A stretch of DNA of 64,000 bases from assembly GCF_036417845.1 (NCBI RefSeq), contig NC_089979.1, positions 53,916,262-53,980,261 on the forward strand, in the 5' to 3' direction. Positions 39,044-59,981 of this stretch are shown here, one piece after another. This DNA comes from Apteryx mantelli. Lineage: Eukaryota; Chordata; Aves; Apterygiformes; Apterygidae. The notes under the pieces were generated by a model that was not told where the DNA came from, did no database searches, and saw only the letters and a program-made list of their open reading frames with translations. Both the position numbers and the translations under genes were made by a program. Within the stretch, counting starts at the first letter, position 1, and each line of letters begins with the position of its first letter.

Positions 39044-41529
39044 GCTCCACTTTAATCCTAAGTACATAAATGCTCAATAAAAAACATTAATAGTTTGCTT
39101 ATATGTTCAATTAATGAAGCTGTGCCATAATCCTTTAAATTTGGTCATTCAATAAACTTTATTCTCACTGTAATACATCTATAATAGTGAAAGACTATTC
39201 TGTTTGCACTGAAATGTACAAAAATTATAGCCAATTTATAATGTAAGCATTCATTTGAAACTGTATAATACCAAAGTTTATTAAAAATAATCACAGCAGC
39301 AAAGAAATAATGTGAATGTAATACCTATAAAGCGGACAGCTTTGAAACTAAAACTCTCAGCATATGTTCAGAGCAGGTATGGCACAGACAGCAGTGAAAG
39401 CTTCTCTAAATTCAGTAAACTGTTTAATTGTGGCCTGTCATAAAATCTCATTATTTTCATCTAGTTTGCATCCTTTTCAACCTCTTTGCTGAGCACAAGG
39501 TAATATGAAAAGGTTTTTCAATACTATTATACTTAATTAATACAAGGAATAGCCACATTTAGATTCTGCTAAAAACACCTGGATCTGTGCTGTGTTGGGG
39601 GGATTCTTCTTTTCTGCCTAAGTCTTCCTCTGTTAAGACATGGAACTGTGACTGTGAGTCTTTAGTGAGAACTCTTTTCCCTAAATATTAAATAGGCATT
39701 CAAAATGTCTGCCTTCTGAAACTCCTCTTCTTTCATACTCCTCTTTGCTTATATTGGTTTGTGGTATCATCAGTTCCTTAGTTCACAGGCCATAAGAAGT
39801 ATTCCAATTCAGGTTTTTCTCATAAAAAAAATAACGTAAAATATTTAAAAAATATATTTCATTATGATCACATTCTGTCCTTTGGCAGGTCAAACTTAAC
39901 CTTGTCTTGTAAGTACAAAACTAACTTTAGAGAGAATGTTCCTGAAATAAAATAATTCTTTAAAAGTAAAACAAAGTTTTAGTGTAGATGCCAACCAAGC
40001 AAACGTTTGGCTTACCCATTAAGTTATTTTGTTTAGAGTAGACTACACCGAACAGAATGAAAGTGCCCAGAGACAGAGTTACTCAGAAATAGTCATTTTT
40101 TATTATATATTAACATTGTCTATAAAAAAAAAGTCGGCTTTTAAGTGTAGACATCTCTTAGGCTTTGTCTTCATTGCTTTATAGGGTGATTCTTCTAGCA
40201 AATAATGAGATATAGTTTGTTGGTGCAAAATGTTAAGTGGGGATAGAAGCTTCTAGTATTTACTTAAAAAAGGTCAAGCTAAGAAGGTCACTCTTGCTTA
40301 AGAGTGCTTTGCAGTAAACCTAATGCCTCGTCTTCAATATGCACTAACTAGTCTGTGGTAAAAGCATGTTAGCTGCCTCACAACTATAAACTCCCAAAAC
40401 ACCTTTTTTTTGATCAGCTGTACACACTTAACTTGCTTAAGGTATCACAGATAAGCAAAAACTAGATAAGCTAGACTGCGCCCATGGTTTTGAATTTCAG
40501 GAAAACCAGGGATCTGCTTCCTTGCATGCCCCAAGTTCTTGAGCTGAGCTGAGACTGTCAACAACCGTACCATTTGTCATGCTGATTTTGATATGCACAA
40601 CTTGTGTGCTACCAAACAAAGCAGAGTCAGAGAGCCCCTTTTAGACAAAGGCAGCAAGGCCATTGGGAGATGTGCCTGTAGTGGACAAAAATTATCATTT
40701 CCGCATAACCAGAAGGAATACATGCCTCAAGTCTGTTCCTTGTCAAGCATTTACTTTTATTTTAAATTAAAACCTGGAAGTGAACACTATTACTCCAAGT
40801 AAGATTAAACATATAATTCACTTTTTTTTAATTTTTAATTTTACACAATGGTCTGACTTCAAACTGTATAGAAGAAATTGCTTTTACATTAATGCAAGCT
40901 TCATAAACCACTCCTCAGGGTATCTGTACAGCTTTCAGTCTCAGAGTATAAGTGATTATGCCACTTATGAAGTTTCTGCATTATCTTACAAGCATAACTA
41001 ACCCTACTGCATGTACTTAAGTTTTCCCTACAGTAATCATGATAATATTCTATTTCTATATGCTTAAAGACAGAGGCATAGACATGGGGGAGGACCAGGC
41101 GGAGATGAGGGAGCAAGGACTGGCACAGAAACAAGTCGAAGGAGGCCACAGATTAAGCAGCAGCATGAGAACCTGCTAGAGAAGCCACTGGTCTTCTTTG
41201 TCACTAACCATCCAAAAATCCCAGTGACAACTGCACATCACTCCAGTAGCTGGTCCACATCAAGAATGACAACCAGTGCCTGATATCTGAGACCATATTT
41301 AAGTCCATGCTGTGTACCAAAAGGTTGCAAACCTGATGCTATCCTGGGCAGGAGTCAGTGTGATTCTACATAAAGGATTCCTGGGGATTTTATTCCTGTT
41401 TGATCTTTGACAGCCACATGAATGCTTACATTAGAATATGAAAAGCATGTTCAAGTTGCTGAGTCTAACATGCAAAAGTTCTGAAACGTTAGAACCATCT
41501 CCACAACCCTGAGTAGCCCTCTTTCCCCT

Positions 41530-42727
41530 TGCACAAAGGTGGCAAAGTGAGCTCTAATTATGGGAGCACAGCTGGTTGGTATAATTTATTTAGATTTCCA
41601 AAAGGTCTTTGATAAGGGTCTGTGCAAGGAGCTACTGAAGAAGCTAAGAAGATACTAGGGGAGAAAGCAAATTCTTGTCATGAATCAAAACCTGGTTGGA
41701 GCAAGAAAACAAAGTGCAAGATTAAACAGAGGAATTTTTTTTTATGACAACAGGTTAACAACAGGGTACTTCCATGTCCTGTGCTCAGTTCAGGGACAGG
41801 TAAAGTCGACTGAGGTACCAAAGTCTGCAGCTATCAGAAATATATTTGGGAAAAGGGAGATTTGTGAGCAACTTCAGAGTGACTTCAGTTACATGAATGA
41901 ACCATACAGTGGCAAAAGAAATTCAGCACTGAGATGAATGCAAAACCATGTGCAGGGTAAATTTTAAACAAGCCCTCCAAGGCTGATAAAGCCCTGTGCT
42001 CAGTATGTGGCAGTGGCCAAAAATAAAACCTAACATGCTGGATTCCATAAGAAATAGGTCAGGGAGTAATATCAAATTCATATATATTGTCATCAGAGGT
42101 ATAACCTTGTTTAGAATACTGCATGCAGTCTAAGTAACCTTTGCTGAAAAATGGAGTATTGTAGGACTAGATAGGCTTGGGAGAGAACCAAGACAATGAT
42201 CAAAAGCTGTGAATAATTCTCAAAGGAGAAGAAATCAAGACAACTGAAAAATTTTATCTCAGAAAGCAGACATGATGAAAGTATACAAAATAATGAATGG
42301 TATAGAGAAGGTAAAAGCAGGGACTACTGTTTTCTCGGTCTCAAAGCAGAAGATATTTAATGAAATAAATAGAGAAGGAAAAAAAAAAAAAAGAAATACC
42401 TTTACCTGTAATGCACAATTCCACATGAAACTCCACCACAATCTGCCATTATAGAGTTTAAATGTTATGAGATATTAAACATTTATGAGTATAAAGACCA
42501 TTCAGCTATCTCAATAACAAAATTTTAATTTATATTAAACTATTGCTTCAGGGCTTGTATCTAACTATTAAAGATTAGGATGGGATGTCTGTGGGGAAAA
42601 TATTGCCTCACATCTGCCTTTCTGTAGCCTTTCCTTTTCCTTTAATACATCTGAGACTAGTCAATGTCATGAGTAAGAAAAGGTGAAGGATGGGTGTAAC
42701 CCACAACAGCAATTCCTGTTTTTCTGT
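41530..42727 (+). mobile_element. Ancient CR1/L3-like LINE fragment
   Basis: An old, heavily decayed 3' portion of a CR1-clade LINE on the + strand, of a different and older subfamily than the element at 28-32 kb. Translated traces include IIYLDFQKVFDK (reverse transcriptase motif A) near 41581, then 'tggttggagcaagaaaacaaagtgcaagatt' and 'caacaggttaacaacagggta' (near motif B, out of frame). Further on are 'atgatgaaagtatacaaaataatgaatggtatagag' and, near the 3' end, 'ttgcttcaggg' with 'atctaactatt' and 'aacagcaattcctgt'. These blocks occur in the order and spacing of the CR1-L3/X consensus as I know it. Several indels and stops are present, and the 85-codon frame at 41680-41937 is only a fragment of it. 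The boundaries are approximate. Confidence 0.85.
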
Positions 42728-42729
42728 AC

Positions 42730-44555
42730 ATAGGAGAAATTTATTCACTGGAGGAACAGCTATTCATTACATTGCTTTATCCTCATTGTTCAAGGCATCA
42801 CCTGCTTAACTTCCTGTGTACTACTTTAATTCTGTTCTGAATACAAAATAACAAATTTCCTCACAAACATTTAAATGTCATCTACCACCATAGTATCTGG
42901 GTGCTCCACAAAGATCACTGGATTTGTTTTCATAACATCCTATAAAGTGCAAAAATGCAGTATTCTCCAGTTTAAAAATGGTGGCTTCGGTGGTATTTAG
43001 GCACACACAGTCCCAGCATCTCAAAGCAAAGCAAAGCACTTGCACAATAAGCATACAATTAGTCATGTGAGGCATCGCATACAGTAATGTGATAGCACAG
43101 AAATAAGCATGCATCACCACAGGGCACTGATATCCCCCACAATATAGTCTACTGATAAAGCAAAATTTTCAAAAGATTCAAAATCTTGCCCCTCAGATTT
43201 TATTTTTCTCTTTTCTTGGAATCCAGTTCTACAAATGCTTACCTGCCTGTGCATACAAGTCCAGACAGAGCAGAACTTGCTCTGCCTAAACAGTTGTTCC
43301 AACCTGTTGGTACAGACATATCTTGATGCGTGTGAATACCACTACTCAACCAAAGAGCTCCACAGATACCAAAGGTATTCATTCAATGACTAGTGTGAAC
43401 TGTTTTTGAGATATGATTATTAGTGCTGATGCAGCTCCAGTAAATTAAGTCATACTACCACATAATACCACATGTTGGTGAGACTGTGTTAAGAAGGGAC
43501 TGTGGAAAGTTAAATATTATCATAGGTACCAATTGCTTCTGCCTGCAAGCAGCAGCCAATAGTGACACTCATCCTCAAGTTATGGGCTGATAGTTTACTG
43601 AACTCATCATAAACTCAAGCCGTTCCCAATCCTGAGCAGACTCCAGCTCAGGGCATATAAGGAAATCACCTGCCATCTCTTTAGATAAATCTTTCAGGCA
43701 TGTTGAGGTTTTACTGCTACAGAAGGCTGCCACGGTTTTCTTTCAACCACCCTGCTTTTCTGCCCCCTTTATTGACCCTACCTACCTTAAACACACACCG
43801 AGAGTTTCCAAGCTGTAAAGAGAGCTGGAATTTACAGATGAATCCCAGGTAATATCCCAGCCCTGTCCTGAGGGGTGAAAACTTCAAGATGCGCTGCACA
43901 AGCCCACTTCCTGTCTTTCCCTGTGGTCCGTTACAGATATGCCCCCTCCACACTTCCAGGGAGTAACCTGGCTCCAAGAAAGCCTCTCCCCAGACTTTGT
44001 GATTCAGGAGCTGAAAACGAACATTCACTACTCTGCTGCTTTCTCTCGCTAACCAGAGGAGCACTGAACTACGCTTCAGCTTTCTGCAGCCTTTCTGCCA
44101 CCTTTGAAAGCTGCCATGATAAGTGTAAGTCACCTTTCTCCTAGCATCCTTCCAGAAAATTCCTAGGAAACAACGTTCCAGCGGAATTAGAAAGAATGCT
44201 CCAAACACTCTTAAAAGCAAGATTAAGCTCAGTGTGAGAGTAAAACTTTATTTCCCCCCACCCCCAAAAAGGACGTTGCCAAGAAAAGGAAGAAAAAACA
44301 ACCCAAACAAACCAAAACCAGGAAAAGTTGTCAGCAATCCCAACAACGATAGGCAAGCGCAAGCTGGCTTAGGCGGTACACAGAAAGGGAAATCTCTTCA
44401 AATACTTGACACGTCTTTTGTTAAGTTCCCTTAATTACTTTTTTGGCATGATCGAGCGTGGACACTCAAAACACCACTTTGAAGAGTCAGCTCTCGCAGC
44501 TGGGGAGCAGGACTTAAAAAACAAAGCAAAAATCCCAGCTGCGCACTCACATACA
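42730..44555. other. Intergenic DNA upstream of the TGIF1 CpG-rich domain
   Basis: No gene is recognised. The 167-codon minus-strand frame at 43717-44220 has no domain motif or promoter signals and is treated as chance. GC content rises toward the right end. Confidence 0.55.
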
Positions 44556-44559
44556 CACA

Positions 44560-44960
44560 CACCCCAACCCTGAGTCATCACCGTCCCTCAAAGACGCAAC
44601 TCGCTGCTTGGCATGTTAAAAATACCCGCGTCTGGCGGAGCCTTTTCCTTTCGAGCTCCTACTGTACGGGAAGGCGGCACCGAGCTGCCTGACAGAGCTC
44701 CCTGCCCCACATCCCGTGACTCGGCGGAGGTGGGACCCGGCGCGGACCGGGCTGGCACAACACAGCGGGAAGGCGGCCCCCTCCCCCCGCCCCGCGCGCA
44801 CTCCCGCAGGACGGTTGGCCGCCGGGGTAACGGCCAGCCCGCCCGGCCGGGGGGTAATGTAACGGCTCGCCCCGCTGCCAGGAGCCCTGGGCAGGGCAGC
44901 CGCCCGACTCGCTCCGCTTAAGTCAGGGTGTCCGGCCGGCCCTGCCTCACTAACCTAGTG
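44560..44960. promoter_or_regulatory. CpG-rich island upstream of TGIF1
   Basis: An abrupt change to GC-rich, CpG-dense sequence with repeated CCGCC, GCCCGCC and CGGCC blocks. An AP-1 type TGAGTCA lies just before it (about 44571). A 102-codon + frame (44613-44921) has the Arg/Pro/Gly/Ala composition expected of any GC-rich DNA. It may be an alternative promoter or first-exon region for TGIF1, which uses several first exons in other vertebrates, or a divergent non-coding transcript start. Confidence 0.5.
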
Positions 44961-45197
44961 ATCCCTCCAGACAGAGGCACCGGATATAAGCGACCAACCC
45001 GTTCCCCCAAACAACCCCATGTTCAATAAAAAAAAAAGGGGGGGGAGGGGGCGCTAACCCTGCAGCGTCCAACACTGGGCCCTTTTGTTAACTTAAATTA
45101 CTCAACAGTCGCCCTTCCCTCCCCCTGCCCGCCACATATGTCCCTCATTCAGGATGTAACAGCTGTTTTATCTCCAGCAAGGTCGCTGTAATTACAC

Positions 45198-45206
45198 TAT
45201 ATAAAA
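45198..45206 (+). promoter_or_regulatory. TATA-box candidate (TATATAAAA)
   Basis: A strong TATA-like sequence between the two CpG-rich blocks, followed 37 bases later by TTATAAAA (about 45235). It could drive an alternative upstream TGIF1 first exon. No start-site evidence is visible, and AT-rich matches arise by chance. Confidence 0.3.
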
Positions 45207-45892
45207 TAGTTACAAGGTACTTGGGAGGATTTGCTTATAAAACGCGGTTGCTTCCTCTTCTGATGTGAATGTGTGTTTGTATGCACGGCCAAAGAGGAGG
45301 GTGGAGGAAGAAGTGAGCCCTGTTTTGCCATAGGAATCTATTTTTTAAAGAGACATCAATCGTTTTACAACATTCGCTTCCAAAACCAAAGTGCCTGCCA
45401 CTATTCCTCTTCGTTCAAAAACAAGTAACCACGTGGCTGTGCAAAAGTGAATATATAAATACACTCTCCTGTGAACAAAAACATGCTGCATCTGCACACA
45501 TTTTTTGAGGGTAGGGTGGCTTATTTTACTTTCCACGCTAAAACCCTCGCGTATAAAATTTCCGCCTGGAGTTTTATGGTCGGTATTTTTATTTGCCCGG
45601 GTCTGACAGAAACCTCGCTTTGAAAGGGGGCTGCGGGAGAGCACAAAGAAACGCTGCTAAAGCAGCCTTTGTTATTGGAGGGCTCTCGCCAGTTTCCCCT
45701 CGAGTCGATGGAAAGAGCTCGGTGGGAAGTTGGACCGAGCCCTAAATGAACAAGCAGCTCAAAAGTCCTGTATTTCTCATCTCAGAGGAAAATAAACTGT
45801 TGCTGCACCACGTGTTTGCCTAAGAGGGATGAGTCAAGCTGTGAGACTTTTTTCTCTTTAAAGCCATGAGCATGTGTCACAGCAAAATCCAC

Positions 45893-45906
45893 GGGGGGGG
45901 GGGGGG
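45893..45906. repeat. Poly(G) run, 14 bases
   Basis: Uninterrupted G14 at the left edge of the TGIF1 CpG island. Confidence 0.95.
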
Positions 45907-46872
45907 AGGAGGAGAAAAACAACCTTTACGAACTGATGTAAAAATAACCCCAGAAACAGGACTCGCCTTCCTCGGGAGAGGAGCTGGCAGAGAGCAACTA
46001 GGGAGGGTTTGTTGCCGAGACGTTACATGAAATCGGAGGGGGAAGAAGGAGAAGCAGACCCGGGCGCCGCTGAGGGAGGGCCGTGCTGTGCGGGGCCGGC
46101 AGCTAGCCGGGGCAGCGAGCGGGGCGTTTCGAAAGCGGTCCGTAACGGCCGCCCCCGAGCCGGCGGCGGCGGCGCGGGCAGCGCCGGGGAAGGAGCCGGG
46201 CTGGTTTAATGGCATGCGGGTCCTCGCAGGGCTCCTTCTCCTGCCGTACACACTCTCCTTTCTTCTCCTTTCTATTCACGCGTAGAAGCGGGTGGTTCAT
46301 CCGGGCAGCAACAGGAGGAGGCTAGTCAAGGGCAGCTGTCAAAATCTCTCCCCTCGCCCCCTTCCCCTTCCAGTTTAATGTTCAGACGCCTGCCTGGAAG
46401 AAAGGCGAGGGAGCAGAAGGCACGGAGGGCTCCCCTTCTACTCCGGGCCCCGCCACTCTGTTGTGTGTGCATGAGTGAGTGAGTAAGGGTGTACCCCCCC
46501 TCAGCCCTCCCCTCCTATCTGACAGAGCCACAGCAGTCCGGGAGGGGAGGAGAGACGAGCGGGAGGAGGAGGCAGCAACAGCAGCAGCAAGTGCTAGTGT
46601 AGCTCTCGGTTACACTCTCTTACTCATTGCTGGAAGGTGGGGGGAGGGTGGACCTTGTGTACCTTTTCCTCTCGTGCCTTTTCTCACTTTAACAAGCTGG
46701 GGCCAATCATCGGCAGAAAGGAACAAAGGGAAAGGGGGAGGGAAGCCCACCCCGACAACGGCCGCCACCAGAAAACCCCCGGGCAGGCAGAGCCCTGCCG
46801 GCTCCCGCTGACAGCAGCGCGGCCCCGGACCAGGCGCCTGGCACCGGGCTTCTCGCCTGGCGGCGGCGGCGA

Positions 46873-46932
46873 TTCTTCCTCCTTTTCCTCTTCCACCACC
46901 ACGACCTCCTTCTCCTTCTCCTCCTCTCCCCG
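46873..46932. repeat. TGIF1: Polypyrimidine tract in the TGIF1 5' UTR region
   Basis: The + strand has about 60 bases of almost pure CTTC/CTCC/TTCC with a short CCACCACGA interruption. Such tracts can form triplex (H-) DNA or, if transcribed, bind polypyrimidine proteins. Confidence 0.6.
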
Positions 46933-47055
46933 CCGAGTTTAAAGGGCGACAGTGTCCGGCCGAGGGGAGAGAAACTTGGGTCGGCGAGCGGGTGCTCCTC
47001 GCTCCTGGTGTGCGGGGTATCCGGCGGGAGCAGCGGCTCGGTCCTCGCGATCAAG

Positions 47056-47071
47056 ATGAAAAGTAAAAAAG
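47056..47071 (+). CDS. TGIF1: TGIF1 first coding exon (16 bases)
   Basis: ATG AAA AGT AAA AAA G, followed by the donor GTAGTT, encodes MKSKK plus the first base of Gly6. The family's standard isoform begins with a near-identical MKGKKG, which fixes this start. There is an A at position -3 and the splice phase fits exon 2 exactly. Two upstream + frames (46479-46811 and 46637-46942) end before this ATG. If transcribed they would be upstream ORFs, not N-terminal extensions. Confidence 0.9.
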
Positions 47072-55353
<8,282 letters not shown>

Positions 55354-55920
55354 GTCTGCAACTGGTTTATCAATGCACGCCGCAGGCTTTTACCTGACAT
55401 GCTGAGGAAGGATGGCAAAGACCCAAATCAATTCACTATCTCGCGAAGAGGGACCAAGCTTTCTGAGGGCGGTCTGGTGGAGTCTTCCATGAGCACAAAA
55501 AACTACATTCCACTGCTGGAGGAGAACTCCTTTCTTCCTGCTACCACAGCACTCAACAAGACTGTGTCCTCTTCTAAACCTGCTTCCCCAGGATCAGTCT
55601 TGGCTCGACCATCAGTGATTTGCCACACAACCGTGACTGCATTGAAAGATGCCCCTTTCCATTTTTGCCAACCAGCAGATGTAGGCCAGACCACGGACCT
55701 GCAGCAGCCCCCAGCCAACAGCTTCACAGAGAACTCCCTCTCCTACCATGAGGATGCATCTAAACTGGGACCTGGTGCAAATGCACAAAGTGGCCTCTTC
55801 AACACTCCTCCTCCAACCCCACCAGACCTTAACCAGGATTTTAGTGGATTTCAGCTACTGGTGGATGTTGCACTCAAAAGGGCGGCAGAGATGGAGTTGC
55901 AGGCAAAACTTCTGGCCTAA
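55354..55920 (+). CDS. TGIF1: TGIF1 last coding exon: recognition helix and C-terminal repression domain
   Basis: Encodes residues 82-269 and the stop TAA. It opens with [17 protein letters not shown], the homeodomain recognition helix (WFINARRR), with Ile at the position that marks TALE proteins. Next are [15 protein letters not shown], a Ser/Pro-rich linker ([20 protein letters not shown]) that falls in the SMAD/co-repressor binding part, and the conserved C-terminus with [17 protein letters not shown] (candidate Ser/Thr-Pro phosphorylation sites) and [19 protein letters not shown]. The spliced protein is 269 residues, against 272 for the human isoform. The linker at about residues 117-150 is the most divergent part. 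No lesion is visible, and the gene should be functional. Confidence 0.97.
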   Translation, partial: VCNWFINARRRLLPDMLRKDGKDPNQFTISRRGTKLSEGGLVESSMSTKNYIPLLEENSFLPATTALNKTVSSSKPASPGSVLARPSVICHTTVTALKDAPFHFCQPADVGQTTDLQQPPANSFTENSLSYHEDASKLGPGANAQSGLFNTPPPTPPDLNQDFSGFQLLVDVALKRAAEMELQAKLLA

Positions 55921-56420
55921 ATCCCCTTCCTTCTCCTTCCCCCTTTTGTTTTTCCAGGCAGGGATCTAACAGCTGTGTGGTTATTGCCACCCACACGATA
56001 TCAAAAGACTTATCTGCATTATTATTATTTTTTTTATTAATCTTATTTGCACAAGGGATTGCTGAAATGAAGCTTCCTGTCACTGAGATGGTCTTCAGTG
56101 GAATATGGTCATTCCAAGAATTATAAACTTAAAGCTACTGTAGAAAGAAAGGATTGTGTGTGTTTTTCTTTTTAATGTTTTCTTTGTAGGTTTTTCATAA
56201 TGTGAGATGGTTCCCAAGATCATGTGATTTGTTTTTGTTTCTTTCAGACTGTGCAATATCTAGTAATGATATAGAGTCTTCTTATCATTCCCATGCGGAA
56301 CAGAATATACCGACACGCTGTCTAAAATAAATTTTCAATTTTTTTAACAATATGAACTTGGATGATTATGCTTTTTTCCCATAATGTAATAAAATATTTT
56401 CTTTAAAAATGGATGCACAC
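55921..56420 (+). other. TGIF1: TGIF1 3' UTR with tandem poly(A) signals
   Basis: Non-coding and AT-rich after the stop. AATAAA hexamers occur at 56326-56331 and 56388-56393, with another at 56472-56477, so alternative cleavage is possible. T-rich and TGTGTG-like stretches (about 56150-56175) are present. The end is inferred. Confidence 0.75.
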
Positions 56421-56479
56421 AGAGTATTTTGTTGAATACGAGCTTTGCAGAAAATGGAGCTTTACCCTTGAAATAAACT

Positions 56480-59400
56480 GAAGCGAGAAATATTTTTTTG
56501 AGCTCATACTGACTTTGTTTGGTTTAGAGAGCTACGCTAGCAGTTGTTGTTAACCAGATGTTTAAAGGAATGCTGAAAAGTGGGTCAGAAGTACCTGTGT
56601 TCTGCTATGTTGAAATTTTTAAAGGGGCCAAAGGGAACTGTGTAGTCAACTTGCATTAAATTTCAGAGGGGATGTCTTGGGCCCCCCTAATAATTTAAGC
56701 CTTTGGCTACTAGAAATACCTTAGGGCTGGGAGATGTAACAGCCCGTGGGTAGCTTCTGAAGATGAAATAAGGCCAGACAAAGGGTTGGTTGCAGGTCTT
56801 TGTGATACAGCTTCTAGACTTAGCTGCTCACAAGTTTGCAGGAGGTCCCCAGTCCTTTTTTTGGACTATCAATTACAAGATTTTGATTCTCTAATTCTAG
56901 GGGACTGGCACAGAATAGTCAATATATTAGGCTGGAATTTGAGTTTCGGGAACCAGGTCTTTGAGATATTTAAACACCAAACAGTTGACTTAAGCTTTAA
57001 GAGAGATCCCTGCTGTATCTGGGTGTATTGTAGCCAAAGGAATCTGAGTTGCTTCTCAGAACAAGACTTGGCTATCAAAATGACATACCACTTTTCAAAA
57101 ATGGGGAGACTTGTAGCTCATATTTCAACTTATTTGAATGTCAGTCACCCACCCTTATCCTTCTAACAACAGTGAAACAAGAGACCTCTAGGGGGGAAAA
57201 AAAATTGGTTCTGGTTAATCCTTAAAAACAAACTTGTCTGTTCAGGGGAAGGGGGAGGGTTGAGCAGGAGAGCTGGCAAATTTAAGGCTCTATCCTCAGG
57301 AGTAGAAGACTGCAATATTTATGCATATGTGCTGTTTTGTTTTGCCTTTTTTTTTCTTTTTTTTAGTGACAGAAATACAGGGAGTATTTCTTTGTCATCT
57401 GGAGTACTCTTTGGATTTCTACCCAACTTCTGCTCTTCTTAAACCTCGAAGTTTAAAATCAATGGCTGTATGTTTTAAAAAGCAAATAGTAAACACTGTG
57501 TGTGAAAATAAGGCTCTCTAGGGCTATCCTCATATACTGTATGAAAGTAGGATTATGTACAAAGAAAAATAAGTATTTTCTATTGAAATGAACCTAAAAA
57601 AATAATTTTGAACACAGCTAGAGATAGCTATATATTTCATTTTCAAGGAATAGCGTAGACATTCAGAAAGAGCCTTTGTGTCGTTTCTCTCTATGTCTAG
57701 ACACTGTACTTCATACTTTTAGGTATCCCAAAGGAAATAATAGCCTATGCACACTTTTTTGGCCACTTGTAAAACAAAGTGGAAGTACACCTCCGTGTAA
57801 CTGAGGTCTGCGCTGAAGAAAAAATTGGGCCTTTTGTGGCATAGATTCTTGCTCTCAAAGGCTGCTAGAGAGACTAATTTGGTGCCTTCTTTGCTAAAGG
57901 TTTGTTAAGTTGCTTTCTTGTCCACATGCAAAACAAAGATTTTTATTAAAACGCTCCTTATGCCCATGCATCAAGCACTGGCCAAGAAAAAACAACCTCA
58001 AGCAAATATTTGAGTTGTTTGATCTGAGTCGTTTGACTTTTTCCTTCATTTTTCAAAGCAGGTTACTAGTGTGTTGAGGGATAGAGGAAGAATAGGGGGA
58101 TGAGATCATTAAAGGGCATTCTCAGGGATCCTTCCTCTTCATTACTCTGCCCTTAATAAAAGATGTCAGCAAGCTGAGAAAAAAAATTGAGCTTTGCTTG
58201 CTGAGCTGACCAGTTCTGTAATTCCACTAAAACAGCTGTAGTAATGAAAATGAAAATAGGATGAGGAAGAAAACTGTTGCCATTCAGATTAAAACAGTTT
58301 TCACTGAAAGTAACAGACTGTGGTCTCGGTGCAATTTTCATTTATCTTTATGCTACACAAAGTGGCATTAGTGTAACTGAGAACCAAACTCTGCACCTGT
58401 GATGATTTCCTTTCTGCTGACTGACTTATCCTGGGGACTTCATTTATGACCAATTTAGCTGGAGGCCTTTTTTTTTAATTATTATTTGTTAAGGTTACAC
58501 CTAGAAGTTCAGCTATAGTCATAAGCCAAACCTCTTTGGCTGAGTAGCACCTGGCACAGAGAGAAAAAGCTTTTCCCTACCCTTGGGTGTTATTTAACTT
58601 GGAGGAAGAAAGTGACTCATATTGAAGTACCACTAAAATAATATCAAAAGGGAGTTTCTGCTTTCCTGTAATCTAGCACTGATAGATTTGGTTCAGGCTA
58701 TTGAAGTTTGCCTGAATCTATTCTTTCAGAGCAGAAACTTCAAGTAACTCCAGATAAAATTATCGAGGTTAGATTTAGGACATCAGGTGGAGCTAGGATC
58801 CAAAACCAAGCAGGAGTCCTAATAACTAATGAATCAAAGGCTTCATGTGCCAGCCACTCATCCCTGTGAGAACAAAGGAGTTTATTTCTGGAAATGTGTT
58901 TGGCCATGGAATAGGGGGAAAAAAGAGGGGTAAAAAGAAACAGACAACAAGAGCAGTTCTGCTGTTCTTGCTGTGGTGATAAACCTAATTGCAAAGAAGC
59001 TGTGTCAAAAACAGACCTCTGTCTAAAAGCACAAACTTAGAATGATTCAAAAGAAAGCACTGCTGTGCTTTGCTAGACACCATGTGGTCGATTAGCAGAG
59101 CGTAAGTGACCTAAGCAGGGTGACAAATCTATGCCAGTGAAAACAGCTCACACGCAGACTTAGTCAACCTTGTTTTCATGGCTTTTGTGTCTTGTAAACA
59201 ACTTGGGGCAGCTGCATGTGATAAATCTCTGTCTGCACTAAGCAGAAATAATTACAACAGGGAGGGAATCTTGCGTCCGGCGGCTCTGTGTGCAGATGGG
59301 GGTGTCTCGCTGGATGTTTGGGGACTCGCGGTGTTGCGTGCACTTCCTAGCTTTTGCCATGAGGTCGATGTACATGTCTATAAACCTGCTGAAAGCATAG

Positions 59401-59960
59401 CAGCTGGCCTCATGTGTTCAGGGGGAGGGAAGGGGTGCGGAGGAGAGCATGGAGCCAAGGAGAGCGCGGTAACTGGCTTCGGGACTGCCGCTCGCGGGCA
59501 GTCCTGGCTCGGCTGCTGCAATCGATGCAGCCTCTGCTCTGGCTGCAGGCTGTCAGAGGCGCACAGGTACCAACCGCCCTGGAAAAAGGGGTGCAGGAGA
59601 AAGTAAGCAAAACCTGGGGGGGAAAAAAATCATTGCTGAAATAGTGTGTGTGTGTGTGTGTGCGTGGCCTGGGTTGTGGGTGGGGGGAGGGGGTAGGCAG
59701 ATGATCACAGTTGTCCTCTTGGAGAGGAGGAAAGCACGCACTGGGAAACCCAGCCAAACAGAGGTGTAGTGCAGCTTGAAGTCTAGGTGCACTATGACCC
59801 TGTTAAGTGCTACTTTCATACCTGTATCTGGGTCATTTGCAGTTAACTGTATGCTGCCTGTCAAAGTTTGTTTTCATCAGTTGTGTGTCTCACAGCACTT
59901 CATGCTGGTTCTTTTTTTTTTTTTTTTTTTTGGTTAACTCTTATAAGCCTATTCCTGTAG
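56480..59960. other. Intergenic DNA downstream of TGIF1
   Basis: No gene is recognised. The 126-codon frame at 56786-57166 and the 142-codon frame at 59178-59606 have no family motifs. The second lies in a somewhat CpG-richer patch (about 59265-59600), followed by a (TG)n run at about 59644-59662 and T20 at 59912-59931. Confidence 0.55.
59644..59662. repeat. (TG)n dinucleotide repeat
   Basis: An uninterrupted TG run of about nine units, followed by TGCGTGG. Confidence 0.9.
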
Positions 59961-59981
59961 TACTTCATACATTTTTTAAAG

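Larger units (their letters stand above)
32011..41530. other. Intergenic DNA, middle part
   Basis: AT-rich, with no recognisable gene. The longest frames are about 60-90 codons and have no motif. It contains T37 at 38181, C18 at 38557 and T20 at 39024. The stretch at 39050-39560 has a balanced, AT-rich, repeat-free texture that would suit a conserved non-coding element, but this cannot be shown from one sequence. Confidence 0.55.
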
